Source: Citricoccus zhacaiensis (lineage in GTDB: Bacteria; Actinomycetota; Actinomycetes; Actinomycetales; Micrococcaceae). Taken from it: a stretch of DNA of 64,000 nucleotides. The position numbers were made by a program, and so were the translations under genes. Within the stretch, counting starts at the first letter, position 1. Each line of letters starts with the position of its first letter. Shown one piece after another: positions 36,006-49,504 of this stretch. Below the pieces are notes generated by a model, which worked only from the letters and a program-made list of their open reading frames with translations, had not been told where the DNA came from and did not search any database. The stretch lies in the NCBI RefSeq assembly GCF_014645315.1, contig NZ_BMLQ01000008.1, positions 1 through 64,000 of the forward strand, read 5' to 3'.

Positions 36006-37102
36006 TGTACGGTGCACTGATCACGGGTGCCATCCCCGCCCCGGTCTGGGACGGCTTCGACATCGGCCCCGTGACGATCCACGCCTATGCACTGTGCATC
36101 GTGGCCGGCATGATCGCGGCCCTCTGGCTGGCCTCGCGGCGCTGGAAGGCACGTGGCGGCCCCGAGGGCAGCATCATCGACATCTCGATCTGGGCCATCA
36201 TCTTCGGCCTGGTCGGTGCTCGGCTCTATCACGTGGTCTCGTCCCCGGATGCCTATTTCGGTCCCAACTTCGATGGCACGGGCGACCTGACCAAGATCTG
36301 GCGGGTCTGGGAGGGCGGCCTCGGGATCTGGGGCGCCGTCGCCCTGGGTGCCGTGGGCGCCTGGATCGCCTGCCGCCGCTACGGCTTCAAGATCTCGGCC
36401 TACGCGGACGTGGTGGCGCCCGGCGTGCTGCTCGCCCAGGCCATCGGCCGGCTCGGCAATTACTTCAACCAGGAACTCTTCGGCGGGCCCACCACGGCAC
36501 CCTGGGGCCTGCAGGTGGCCGCCGACCACCCGAACTTTCCCGCCGGTGCCCTCGAGGGCACCCTCTTTCACCCCACGTTCGCCTACGAGATGCTGTGGAA
36601 CCTGCTGGGAGTGGCGCTGCTGCTGCTGATCGACCGCAGGCTGCACCTGCGCCGCGGCATGATGCTCTGGTCCTACGTCGCCTGGTACACTGCCGGCCGC
36701 ACCTGGATCGAGATGCTCCGGATCGACGAAGCGGAGATGATCACCCTCTTCGGCACCACCCAGCGCCTGAACGTGTGGACCTCGCTGCTGATGTTGCTGA
36801 TCGCCATCGGTTTCCTCATCTACCTGGGCCTCACCCGGCCGAAGACCCCCGAGGCGAAGGCCGAGGCCGATTCGGTGTGGCGTGCGGGCCGTGAGCCGAT
36901 CGAGGAGTCTGAGTCTGGGACCGAGTCGAAGACCGAGACTGAGACTGGGACCGAGTCGAAGACCGAGACCGAGTCTGGGACTGGGATCGCGTCCGCGACG
37001 GCTGCCGGTGAGTCAGTGCCGGCCGAGCCGGCCGTCGATGAGGCGAAAGTTAACGCCGCCGAAACAAAAAAGGTGGCCGATCCGGTCGAAAAATGTGATT
37101 GA
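36005..37102 (+). CDS. lgt: phosphatidylglycerol-prolipoprotein diacylglyceryl transferase
   Basis: Transfers diacylglycerol to the lipobox cysteine of prelipoproteins in the membrane. The Lgt signature GRLGNYFNQELFGGPT with the catalytic Arg is present, along with several membrane helices (TIHAYALCIVAGMIAALWLA, IIFGLVGARLYHVV, LLGVALLLLIDRR) and the late helix SLLMLLIAIGFLIYLGL. A long acidic cytoplasmic tail of about 80 residues contains SGTESKTETE-type repeats of 10 residues. The trpA overlap reflects the conserved trpA-lgt pairing of Actinobacteria. Confidence 0.95.
   Translation: MYGALITGAIPAPVWDGFDIGPVTIHAYALCIVAGMIAALWLASRRWKARGGPEGSIIDISIWAIIFGLVGARLYHVVSSPDAYFGPNFDGTGDLTKIWRVWEGGLGIWGAVALGAVGAWIACRRYGFKISAYADVVAPGVLLAQAIGRLGNYFNQELFGGPTTAPWGLQVAADHPNFPAGALEGTLFHPTFAYEMLWNLLGVALLLLIDRRLHLRRGMMLWSYVAWYTAGRTWIEMLRIDEAEMITLFGTTQRLNVWTSLLMLLIAIGFLIYLGLTRPKTPEAKAEADSVWRAGREPIEESESGTESKTETETGTESKTETESGTGIASATAAGESVPAEPAVDEAKVNAAETKKVADPVEKCD
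36907..36990 (+). repeat. 30-base imperfect repeat in the lgt tail
   Basis: A 30-base unit encoding (S/T)GTESKTETE occurs twice with a partial third copy. It sits in the charged C-terminal tail of Lgt, outside the membrane domain. Confidence 0.7.
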
Positions 37103-37118
37103 CGGCCGCGAGCCTCGG

Positions 37119-37177
37119 TAGTATCGACTCCACTGCATTGACGTGAGGTGAAGCGGACGAAACCGCGTGTTCATCTC
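37119..37177 (+). promoter_or_regulatory. gltB promoter -10 and leader hairpin
   Basis: TAGTAT (37119-37124) fits a -10 box; the nearest TTGACG is only 14 bp upstream, shorter than ideal. The leader, about 110 bases, contains a hairpin at 37145-37177: GAGGTGAA pairs with TTCATCTC (one G-U), and inside it GCGG pairs with CCGC around ACGAAA. It may control gltBD expression; it matches no riboswitch family known to me. Confidence 0.5.
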
Positions 37178-37243
37178 TCGCCATAGGGGCCGATGATGTC
37201 CCCTTCCACCGCAGCAGAACTCCTGCGCAACGGAAGGAATCTC

Positions 37244-42020
<4,777 letters not shown>

Positions 42021-42028
<8 letters not shown>

Positions 42029-43511
42029 TCCCCGTGGATTCCTGAACACCCGTGAGCGGCAGGACCGGCCGTCCCGGCCGGTGCCCGTGCGCATCCTGGA
42101 CTTCAAGGACGTCTATGTCCGCCAGGATGAGGCCGTCATCCGCACCCAGGCCGGGCGCTGCATGGACTGCGGCGTGCCGTTCTGTCACCAGGGCTGCCCC
42201 CTCGGGAACCTCATCCCCGAGTGGAACGATCTGGTCCGCCGGGGACGGTGGGAGGAAGCTGCCGCCCGGCTGCACGCCACCAACAACTTCCCCGAGGTCA
42301 CCGGCCGCATCTGCCCGGCACCGTGCGAGTCGTCCTGCGTGCTGGGCATCAACCAGCCGGCCGTGACGATCAAGCAGACCGAGGTGTCCATCGCGGACGC
42401 GGCCTTCGACAACGACTGGCTCGACCCCGTCATCCCGCAGCGGCTCAACGGTCACACCGTGGCCGTCGTCGGCTCCGGCCCCACCGGGCTGGCCGCCGCC
42501 CAGCAGCTGACGCGGGCCGGCTTCACCGTGGCCGTCTACGAGCGGGACGGGAAGGTCGGCGGTCTGCTGCGGTACGGGATCCCGGACTTCAAGATGGAGA
42601 AGGACATCCTGGACCGGCGGATCGAGCAGATGGAGGCCGAGGGGACGCGATTCCGCACCAACGTGGCCATCGGCACGGACATCACGTGGGCCGAGCTGCG
42701 GTCTCGCTACGACGCCGTCATCATGGCCACCGGGGCACCCGTGCCGCGTGACCTGCCCGTGCCGGGCCGGCAGCTGGACGGTGTGCACTTCGCCATGGAC
42801 TACCTGGTCCAGTCCAACCGCGCCGTGAACGGAGAACTGGACGAGGCGGAGGCGGCGGCGCAGATCCGGGCTGACGGCAAGCACGTGGTGGTCCTCGGCG
42901 GCGGTGACACCGGTGCCGACTGCATCGGCACGGCTCACCGCCACGGGGCCGCGTCCGTGACCACCTTGGCCATCGGCAAGGAATTGCCCGCGGAGCGTCC
43001 GGAGGACCAGCCGTGGCCGACCGTGCCGCGGGTCTACGAGGTGACCTCCGCGGACGCCGAGGGCGGTACGCGTGAGTACCTGGCCTCCACGGTCGAGTTC
43101 CTGGGCGAGGTGGGGGCCGACGGCGTGGAGCGGGTTCGGGCCGTGCGCGTGGCCGAGACCGAGTACCTGCCGGACGGCCGCCGCGTGCCCAAGCCCGGCA
43201 CCGAACGGGAGATCCCCGCGGACCTGGTGCTGCTGGCACTGGGGTTCACCGGGGTGGAGGATGCCGGACTGACCTCCGGAGAGGGCCACGCCGGCGTCGT
43301 GCTCGAACGCGGACTGGTCAAGCGGGACCACCGCTACGAGACCGACACCCCGGGGGTCTTCGTGGCCGGCGATGCCGGGCGCGGTGCCTCGCTCGTGGTG
43401 TGGGCCATTGCCGAGGGACGGGCCTGCGCGAAGGCCGTGGACGAGTCGCTCGAGACCTGGACCCGGTTGCCGTCCCCGGTGGAGCCGACGGATCGTGCCA
43501 TGTCGGTGTGA
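42021..43511 (+). CDS. gltD: glutamate synthase small subunit
   Basis: NADPH-binding beta subunit passing electrons to GltB. The 496-residue protein has two 4Fe-4S cysteine clusters at the N-terminus ([14 protein letters not shown] and [10 protein letters not shown]), an FAD site [17 protein letters not shown], a NADPH site [15 protein letters not shown], and the late FAD motif [23 protein letters not shown] 42021 overlaps the end of gltB, so the subunits are made together. Confidence 0.95.
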
Positions 43512-43565
43512 TGTCGGTCCGAAGGTGGCCACATGGCTGTTCACCTCAACGTCAGTTCGGCTCGT

Positions 43566-43571
43566 TAGGCT
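43566..43571 (+). promoter_or_regulatory. -10 box of leaderless pyk transcript
   Basis: TAGGCT ends 6 bases before the pyk ATG. Confidence 0.55.
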
Positions 43572-43577
43572 GGGAGC

Positions 43578-45071
43578 ATGAGACACGCGAAGATCGTCGC
43601 CACGTTCGGCCCGGCCAACGAGGGATACCAGAACACCAAGGACCTGATCGCCGCGGGGGTCGATGTCGCGCGCATGAACATGAGCCACGGCAGCTGGGAC
43701 GTCCACGAGCAGACCTACGCGGACATCCGGAAGGCGGCCCGGGACCTGGACCGTCCCGTGGCGATCTTCGCGGACCTGCAGGGTCCCAAGATCCGGCTGG
43801 GACGGTTCGCCGACGGTCCGCACGAGCTGAGGGTGGGTGACCGGTTCACCATCACCACGCAGGAGGTCGAGGGCACCGCGGAACGCTGCGGCACCACCTT
43901 CAAGGGGCTGCCCGACGACGTCAAGGCCGGGGACGCCCTGCTGATCGACGACGGCAAGGTCGCCCTGCGTGCCGTGGAGGTGACCGGGACCGACGTCGTG
44001 ACCGAGGTGGTGGTCCCGGGAACGGTGTCCAACAACAAGGGGATTAACCTGCCCGGTGTGGCGGTGAACGTCCCCGCCCTGTCCGAGAAGGACGAGGACG
44101 ACCTGCGCTGGGCCCTGGACCTGGGCGTGGACATGATCGCCCTGTCCTTCGTCCGCTCGGCCGAGGACATCCAACGGGTGCACGAGATCATGGATGAGAA
44201 GGGCCGCCGGGTCCCGGTGATCGCCAAGATCGAGAAACCCCAGGCCGTGGAGGCGCTGCACGGGATCGTGGACGCGTTCGACGCCATCATGGTGGCTCGC
44301 GGTGACCTCGGCGTGGAGCTGCCGCTCGAGGACGTCCCGCTGGTGCAGAAGAGGGCGATCGAGCTGGCCCGCCGCTGGGCCAAGCCTGTCATCGTGGCCA
44401 CCCAGGTGCTGGAGTCCATGATCGACAACCCACGGCCCACCCGGGCCGAGGCCTCCGACTGCGCCAATGCCGTGCTGGATGGGGCCGACGCCGTCATGCT
44501 CTCGGGGGAGACCTCGGTGGGCAGGTACCCGGTGGCCACCGTCGAGACGATGGCACGGATCATCGAGTCCACCGAGACCCACGGGCTGGACCGCATCCGC
44601 CCGCTGGGCTCCAGGCCGAAGACCCGCGGCGGGGCCATCACCCGCGCCGCCGTGGAGATCGCCGACCAGTTGGATGTGCGCTACCTGGCGGCCTTCACCC
44701 AGTCGGGCGACTCCGCCCGGAGGCTCTCTCGGCTGCGTCCCCAGCAGATGATCTACGCGTTCACGCACGTGGAGCACACGCACAACATCCTGTGCCTGTC
44801 CTGGGGCGTGCTGCCGAAAATGGTGCCCTTCGCGGACTCCACGGATGAGATGACGGCGCAGGTGGACCGTTCGCTGCTGAAGGAGGGCATCGCCGGGGTG
44901 AACGACCTGGTGGTCATCGCCGCCGGGTCCCCTCCCGGGAAGACGGGGTCCACCAACATCGTCAAGGTGCACCGCATCGGCGACCTGGACGACTCCGGGG
45001 GACTCGTGGAGGGCTACCCGCGGCCGAACGCCGAGCGGGTCGGGATGTGGCCGGCGCGTTCGCCCCTGTGA
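43578..45071 (+). CDS. pyk: pyruvate kinase
   Basis: Last step of glycolysis, phosphoenolpyruvate to pyruvate with ATP formation. The 497-residue protein shows AKIVATFGPAN, ARMNMSHGSWDVH, FADLQGPKIRLGRF, the catalytic Lys region VPVIAKIEKPQAVEAL, MVARGDLGVELPLEDVP, and TQVLESMIDNPRPTRAE with EASDCANAV. The C-terminal domain is complete, though FTQSGDSARRLSRLRP is the allosteric region. It follows gltD by 66 bases and appears to have its own promoter. The 53 bases to the convergent pdtaR hold no clear terminator. Confidence 0.96.
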   Translation: MRHAKIVATFGPANEGYQNTKDLIAAGVDVARMNMSHGSWDVHEQTYADIRKAARDLDRPVAIFADLQGPKIRLGRFADGPHELRVGDRFTITTQEVEGTAERCGTTFKGLPDDVKAGDALLIDDGKVALRAVEVTGTDVVTEVVVPGTVSNNKGINLPGVAVNVPALSEKDEDDLRWALDLGVDMIALSFVRSAEDIQRVHEIMDEKGRRVPVIAKIEKPQAVEALHGIVDAFDAIMVARGDLGVELPLEDVPLVQKRAIELARRWAKPVIVATQVLESMIDNPRPTRAEASDCANAVLDGADAVMLSGETSVGRYPVATVETMARIIESTETHGLDRIRPLGSRPKTRGGAITRAAVEIADQLDVRYLAAFTQSGDSARRLSRLRPQQMIYAFTHVEHTHNILCLSWGVLPKMVPFADSTDEMTAQVDRSLLKEGIAGVNDLVVIAAGSPPGKTGSTNIVKVHRIGDLDDSGGLVEGYPRPNAERVGMWPARSPL

Positions 45072-45124
45072 CGGTGGCTGTGAACCTGCGTATGACCTGC
45101 GTGTGACCGAGCGTGCGCGTGAGG

Positions 45125-45742
45125 TCAGCCCATCTGGTCGATGACCGTCTGGGCGACCTCGCGCATGCTCAGCCGCCGGTCCATGGAGCTCTTCTGGATC
45201 CACCGGAAGGCCTCTGGCTCGGACAGGTTGAGGGTGGTCGTCAACAGGGACTTGGCGCGGTCGACGAGCTTGCGGGTGGCGAACTGCTCGGCGAGGTCGG
45301 AGACCTCCTCCTCGAGCGCCCGGAGCTCATCGAAGCGGGCCACCGCCAGCTCGATCGCGGGCACGAGGTCGTTCTCGTTGAACGGCTTGACCACGTAGGC
45401 CATGGCCCCGGCCTCGCGGGCCCGCTCCACCAGCTCCCGCTGGCTGAAGGCCGTCAGGAGCACCACGGGGGCGATCTTGGCCTGGGCGATGTGCTCGGCG
45501 GCGGTGATGCCGTCCATCACGGGCATCTTGACGTCCATCAGGACCACGTCCGGCTCCAGCTCGGTGGCCAGTTCCAGGGCCTTCTGGCCGTTGTCCGCCT
45601 CGCCGACCACGTCATAGCCCTGCCCGGTGAGGATCTCCACGATGTCCACCCGGATGAGCGTCTCGTCCTCGGCGACGACGACGCGCAGTCTCGCGGGTTC
45701 CGCCTCGGGGCGGTGGGTCGATTCGCTCTGCTCGGTCGGCAT
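45125..45742 (-). CDS. pdtaR: ANTAR-domain response regulator (PdtaR type)
   Basis: A two-domain regulator of 205 residues: a receiver (LRVVVAEDETLIRVDIVEIL, phosphorylation Asp in VVLMDVKMPVMDG, Lys in AYVVKPFNENDL) and a C-terminal RNA-binding ANTAR domain (KLVDRAKSLLTTTLNLSEPE, then WIQKSSMDRRLSMREVA). In Mycobacterium PdtaR works with the kinase PdtaS to prevent termination on target RNAs. The kinase is not in this window. ATG 45742 has AAGGAG 6 bases upstream; the frame extends further but over the tRNA-Leu region. Confidence 0.92.
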   Translation of the reverse strand: MPTEQSESTHRPEAEPARLRVVVAEDETLIRVDIVEILTGQGYDVVGEADNGQKALELATELEPDVVLMDVKMPVMDGITAAEHIAQAKIAPVVLLTAFSQRELVERAREAGAMAYVVKPFNENDLVPAIELAVARFDELRALEEEVSDLAEQFATRKLVDRAKSLLTTTLNLSEPEAFRWIQKSSMDRRLSMREVAQTVIDQMG

Positions 45743-45879
45743 GAAGACTCCTTGCGCTCGGTCAACGAACAGCGTATCGGTTCGATGCCGGGCCACGACG
45801 CACAGCGTGTTCGTGACGTGTATCCTTGTAGGGTTGTCAGGCCGGTTCCGACCGGCACCAACCTTGCAGCAGTACGCAA

Positions 45880-45964
45880 GCCCGAATGGCGGAATTGGCA
45901 GACGCGCCGCACTCAAAATGCGGTATCGAAAGATGTGTGGGTTCAAGTCCCACTTCGGGCACCA
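45880..45964 (+). tRNA. tRNA-Leu (CAA), CCA encoded
   Basis: Acceptor stem GCCCGAA/TTCGGGC with A discriminator and encoded CCA, a long variable arm (GTATCGAAAGATGT) typical of class II tRNAs, T-loop GTTCAAGTC, and anticodon loop CTCAAAA, giving CAA for leucine. A small GCCGGT/ACCGGC hairpin (45841-45856) lies between its probable promoter and the gene. Confidence 0.95.
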
Positions 45965-45993
45965 GTCTCATCCCGTCCCCGTCCAGCCGCGCC

Positions 45994-46548
45994 TCAGCGC
46001 CGGCTCGGATCCAGGATCATGTTCGTGATCTTTGCCGTGGACAAGCGCTTCCCCTGCTCATCGGTCATGACGATCTCATGCGTGGTGAGTGTCCCGCCCA
46101 GGTGGATCGGCGTGCAGGTACCCGTGACCAGCCCCCCGGTGATTCCCCGGTGGTGTGTGGCGCTGATCTCGATCCCCACCACCGGTTTCTGGCCCTGTGT
46201 GTGCAACACGGCGCCGATCGACCCGAGGGTCTCCGCCAGGACCAGGTGTGCGCCACCGTGCAACAGCCCCGCGTTCTGCTCGTTGCCGGCCACCGGCATG
46301 GTGGCCACCATGCGCGCCACCGTCATCTCCTGGAAGATGATGCCCATCTTCGCCGCCAGTGGGCTGATGCCCAGCACGCCCAGCTGGTGGTGAAGCTCCT
46401 CCGGGATGCCGGAGTCGAACATCATCTGCCGGCGCTCCGCGGGGCTGAGCTCGGGGGTGACGCCCGGCACGAAGGCATAGGGTGTCGGGGCCGGTGAAGT
46501 GGAGGGTCCTGCGGCGGGGGCTGCTGTCTGGGCATCGTTCATGACCAT
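45994..46548 (-). CDS. hotdog-fold thioesterase (PaaI family)
   Basis: A 184-residue hotdog-fold acyl-CoA thioesterase-like protein. Family features: GIIFQEMTVARMVATMPVAG, NAGLLHGGAHLVLAETLGSI with the conserved HGG, and ISATHHRGITGGLVTGTCTP. The residues in LLHGGAHLVLAETLGS match PaaI/YbgC-like active sites; the acyl substrate is unknown. The N-terminus before residue 35 is Ala/Pro-rich. It is divergent from polA with overlapping promoter DNA; the start at 46548 or 46542 is uncertain. Confidence 0.85.
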   Translation of the reverse strand: MVMNDAQTAAPAAGPSTSPAPTPYAFVPGVTPELSPAERRQMMFDSGIPEELHHQLGVLGISPLAAKMGIIFQEMTVARMVATMPVAGNEQNAGLLHGGAHLVLAETLGSIGAVLHTQGQKPVVGIEISATHHRGITGGLVTGTCTPIHLGGTLTTHEIVMTDEQGKRLSTAKITNMILDPSRR

Positions 46549-46554
46549 TAGGCT
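46549..46554 (+). promoter_or_regulatory. -10 box of leaderless polA transcript
   Basis: TAGGCT ends 7 bases before the GTG of polA and overlaps the start region of the divergent thioesterase gene. Confidence 0.55.
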
Positions 46555-46561
46555 GGCACCC

Positions 46562-49504
46562 GTGACTGATTCGAGCAATCCCGCACCTGATTCCGCCGTC
46601 CCCGCCGCGCCACCGGCCGCTGACCAGCGCCTGCTGGTCATCGATGGCCACTCCATGGCCTTCCGGGCCTTCTATGCGTTGCCGGTGGACAACTTCGCCA
46701 CGGACACCGGTCAGCACACCAATGCCGTCTACGGTTTCACCACCATGCTGCTGACCATGATCCGCCAGCAGAAGCCCACGCACGTGGCGGTCGCGTTCGA
46801 TCTGGACACCCCCACGTTCCGCTCTGAGGAGTACACGGAATACAAGGCGGGCCGCTCCAAGACGCCCGAGGAGTTCCACGGGCAGATCAACCTGATCATC
46901 AAGGTCATGGAGGCCATGAACATCCCCACCGTCTCGGTGGACGGGTTCGAGGCGGATGACATCGTGGCCACCTTCGCCGCGCAGGCCGAGGCCGCCGGCT
47001 GGGACACCCGCGTGGTCTCGGGGGACCGGGACGCCTTCCAGCTCATCACGGATCAGACGACGGTGCTCTACCCGAAGAAGGGCGTCTCGGACATCCCGCC
47101 CATGGACGCCGCCGCCATCATCGAGAAGTACGGCGTGGCACCGGAGCGCTACCCGGACCTGGCCGCCCTCGTCGGGGAGACGGCAGACAACCTGCCGGGC
47201 GTCCCGGGCGTCGGCCCCAAGACCGCCGCGAAGTGGATCAACCTCTACGGCACCGTCGAGGACGTGCTCGAGCACGCCGACGAGATCAAGGGCAAGGCCG
47301 GCCAGTCCCTCCGGGACCACGCGGACGACGTCCGGCGCAACCGCCGCCTGAACCACCTGTTGCGGGACATGGAGCTGCCCGTGGCCCTCGAGGCCACCGA
47401 GCTCACCCACCCGGACCACGAGCAGGTCGAGGAGCTCTTCGATGCGCTCCAGTTCAACACCGTGCGCCAGCGTCTCTTCGACACCCTGGCGGAGCGCCTC
47501 GGGGGCGAGCCGGAGGCCGCCCCGGTCGAGGCCACCCCGGAGTTCACGGTCCTCACCCCGGATGCGGCCGGCGCGGCCGCCCTGGAGTCCTTCCTCTCCG
47601 AGCACGCCGCCAACCTGATGGGTGTGCACGTGGTCCTCGACGGCCCGGCCATCCTGCCCAAGCGCAAGATCCCGGCCCCCGGTGACTACGGCGTCGCGAT
47701 CGGCGCCGCCCTGGTGGCAGAGGTCCGCGGCGGTGCCGATACCGCGGGCACGCACACCGGGCAAGCCGAGAAGGCCGCCGTCTATGTCGACCTCCGGCTC
47801 CCGTCCGGGAACACCTCCGCTGAGGACACCACGCCCGACGCCGGCCCCGGCCCAGTGCTCGCGGCCTACCTCGCGGAGGCGGGCCACCCGAAGGCGATCT
47901 ACGACCTCAAGGCCGTCGCGAAGGCGCTCTCCGCGGCCGGGCACCGGACCGCACTGGGGACGGACGTGGTGCTGGCCGGCGTCGTGGATGACGTCCTGCT
48001 CTCCGCCTACCTGATCCAGCCGGACCGCCGCGGTTACGGCCTGGACGCCCTGGTGCAGACCTATCTGCAGTCCACCTTGGAGATGGAGGACGATCCGACC
48101 CAGGCCGGAGACCAGCTGGAACTGGACCTGGACAGCGCGGCCGACGAGGGGGCCTCCTCGGAGGAGGCCGTCCTCCAGGCCCGAGCCGCCGCCTCAGTTC
48201 GGGCGGGTTGGATGGTGCGCCGGCTCTCCGAGGTCTTCTCGCCGGCCCTGATCGAGCGTGGCGCCCAGCAGCTGCTGCTGGACCTGGAGATCCCGCTGGC
48301 CGAGGTCATGGTGGACATGGAGCTGGCCGGCATCGCGGTGGACCGCCCCGTCCTGGACGGACTGTTCGCCGACTTCACCGAGCGCATGGAGGCGGCCCAG
48401 GAGTCGGCGTGGGCCTCGGTCTCCGAGGTGACCGGCGGGGAGAAGGTCAACCTCGGCTCCCCGAAGCAGCTGCAGACCCTGCTGTTCGAGAAGCTGGACA
48501 TGCCGAAGACCCGCAAGACCAAGACGGGCTACTCCACGGACGTCGAGTCCCTCAACGACCTGCTGAACCAGACCCAGCACCCCTTCCTCGAGAACCTGAT
48601 GCTCCACCGGGACGCCACGAAGCTGCGGCAGACGGTGGAGGGGCTGCGGGACACCGTGGCCGAGGACGGGCGCATCCACACCACCTACTCGCAGACGGCC
48701 GCCGCCACCGGGCGGCTGTCCAGCCTGCACCCGAACCTGCAGAACATCCCGGTGCGCACCGAGGCCGGCCGGAAGATCCGCGACGTGTTCGTGGTGGGGG
48801 AGGGCTACGGCACCCTGCTGACCGCGGACTACTCCCAGATCGAGATGCGGATCATGGCACATCTCTCCGAGGACGAGGCCCTGATCCAGGCCTTCCGCGA
48901 CGGTGAAGACCTGCACCGGTTCGTCGGGGCGCAGGTGTTCGGCGTGGACCCAGCAGATGTCTCCGGTGAGATGCGGGCCAAGGTCAAGGCCATGAGCTAT
49001 GGACTCGCCTACGGGCTGAGTTCCTTCGGGCTGTCCAAGCAGCTGCAGATCCCCGTGGACGAGGCACGGGGACTGATGAAGGGCTACTTCGACCGCTTCG
49101 GTGCCGTGCGTGACTACTTGAAGGACGTGGTGGCGCAGGCCCGCCGGGACGGGTTCACGGCCACGATCAAGGGCCGGCGCCGCTACCTTCCCGACCTCAA
49201 CAGTGACAACCGCCAGCTGAGGGACATGGCCGAGCGGGCCGCCCTCAATGCCCCGATCCAGGGCTCCGCCGCGGACATCATCAAGCAGGCCATGCTGGAT
49301 GTGCAGCTGGCCATCAACGAGCAGGGCCTGCGTTCCCGGATGCTGCTGCAGGTGCATGATGAGCTCATCCTCGAGGTCCCGGACGACGAGCTGGAAGCGG
49401 CCACCGCCCTGCTGGAGGACAAGATGGGCCAGGCGGCGCAGCTCTCGGTACCCCTGGACGTGAACGTGGGCGTGGGGCGAAGCTGGCATGATGCGGCCCA
49501 CTGA
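46562..49504 (+). CDS. polA: DNA polymerase I
   Basis: Repairs gaps and removes RNA primers. The 980-residue protein has the 5'-nuclease domain (DGHSMAFRAFYALP, DGFEADDIVAT, GDRDAFQL, ETADNLPGVPGVGPKTA), a 3'-5' exonuclease-like middle domain lacking the expected Asp/Glu catalytic motifs (so no proofreading is likely) and expanded by Thr/Pro-rich insertions, and the polymerase domain with motif A (DYSQIEMRIMAHLS), motif B (RAKVKAMSYGLAYG) and motif C (QVHDELILEVP). GTG 46562 fits the leaderless spacing. Its 3' end overlaps the Eis-like gene. Confidence 0.96.
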   Translation: MTDSSNPAPDSAVPAAPPAADQRLLVIDGHSMAFRAFYALPVDNFATDTGQHTNAVYGFTTMLLTMIRQQKPTHVAVAFDLDTPTFRSEEYTEYKAGRSKTPEEFHGQINLIIKVMEAMNIPTVSVDGFEADDIVATFAAQAEAAGWDTRVVSGDRDAFQLITDQTTVLYPKKGVSDIPPMDAAAIIEKYGVAPERYPDLAALVGETADNLPGVPGVGPKTAAKWINLYGTVEDVLEHADEIKGKAGQSLRDHADDVRRNRRLNHLLRDMELPVALEATELTHPDHEQVEELFDALQFNTVRQRLFDTLAERLGGEPEAAPVEATPEFTVLTPDAAGAAALESFLSEHAANLMGVHVVLDGPAILPKRKIPAPGDYGVAIGAALVAEVRGGADTAGTHTGQAEKAAVYVDLRLPSGNTSAEDTTPDAGPGPVLAAYLAEAGHPKAIYDLKAVAKALSAAGHRTALGTDVVLAGVVDDVLLSAYLIQPDRRGYGLDALVQTYLQSTLEMEDDPTQAGDQLELDLDSAADEGASSEEAVLQARAAASVRAGWMVRRLSEVFSPALIERGAQQLLLDLEIPLAEVMVDMELAGIAVDRPVLDGLFADFTERMEAAQESAWASVSEVTGGEKVNLGSPKQLQTLLFEKLDMPKTRKTKTGYSTDVESLNDLLNQTQHPFLENLMLHRDATKLRQTVEGLRDTVAEDGRIHTTYSQTAAATGRLSSLHPNLQNIPVRTEAGRKIRDVFVVGEGYGTLLTADYSQIEMRIMAHLSEDEALIQAFRDGEDLHRFVGAQVFGVDPADVSGEMRAKVKAMSYGLAYGLSSFGLSKQLQIPVDEARGLMKGYFDRFGAVRDYLKDVVAQARRDGFTATIKGRRRYLPDLNSDNRQLRDMAERAALNAPIQGSAADIIKQAMLDVQLAINEQGLRSRMLLQVHDELILEVPDDELEAATALLEDKMGQAAQLSVPLDVNVGVGRSWHDAAH

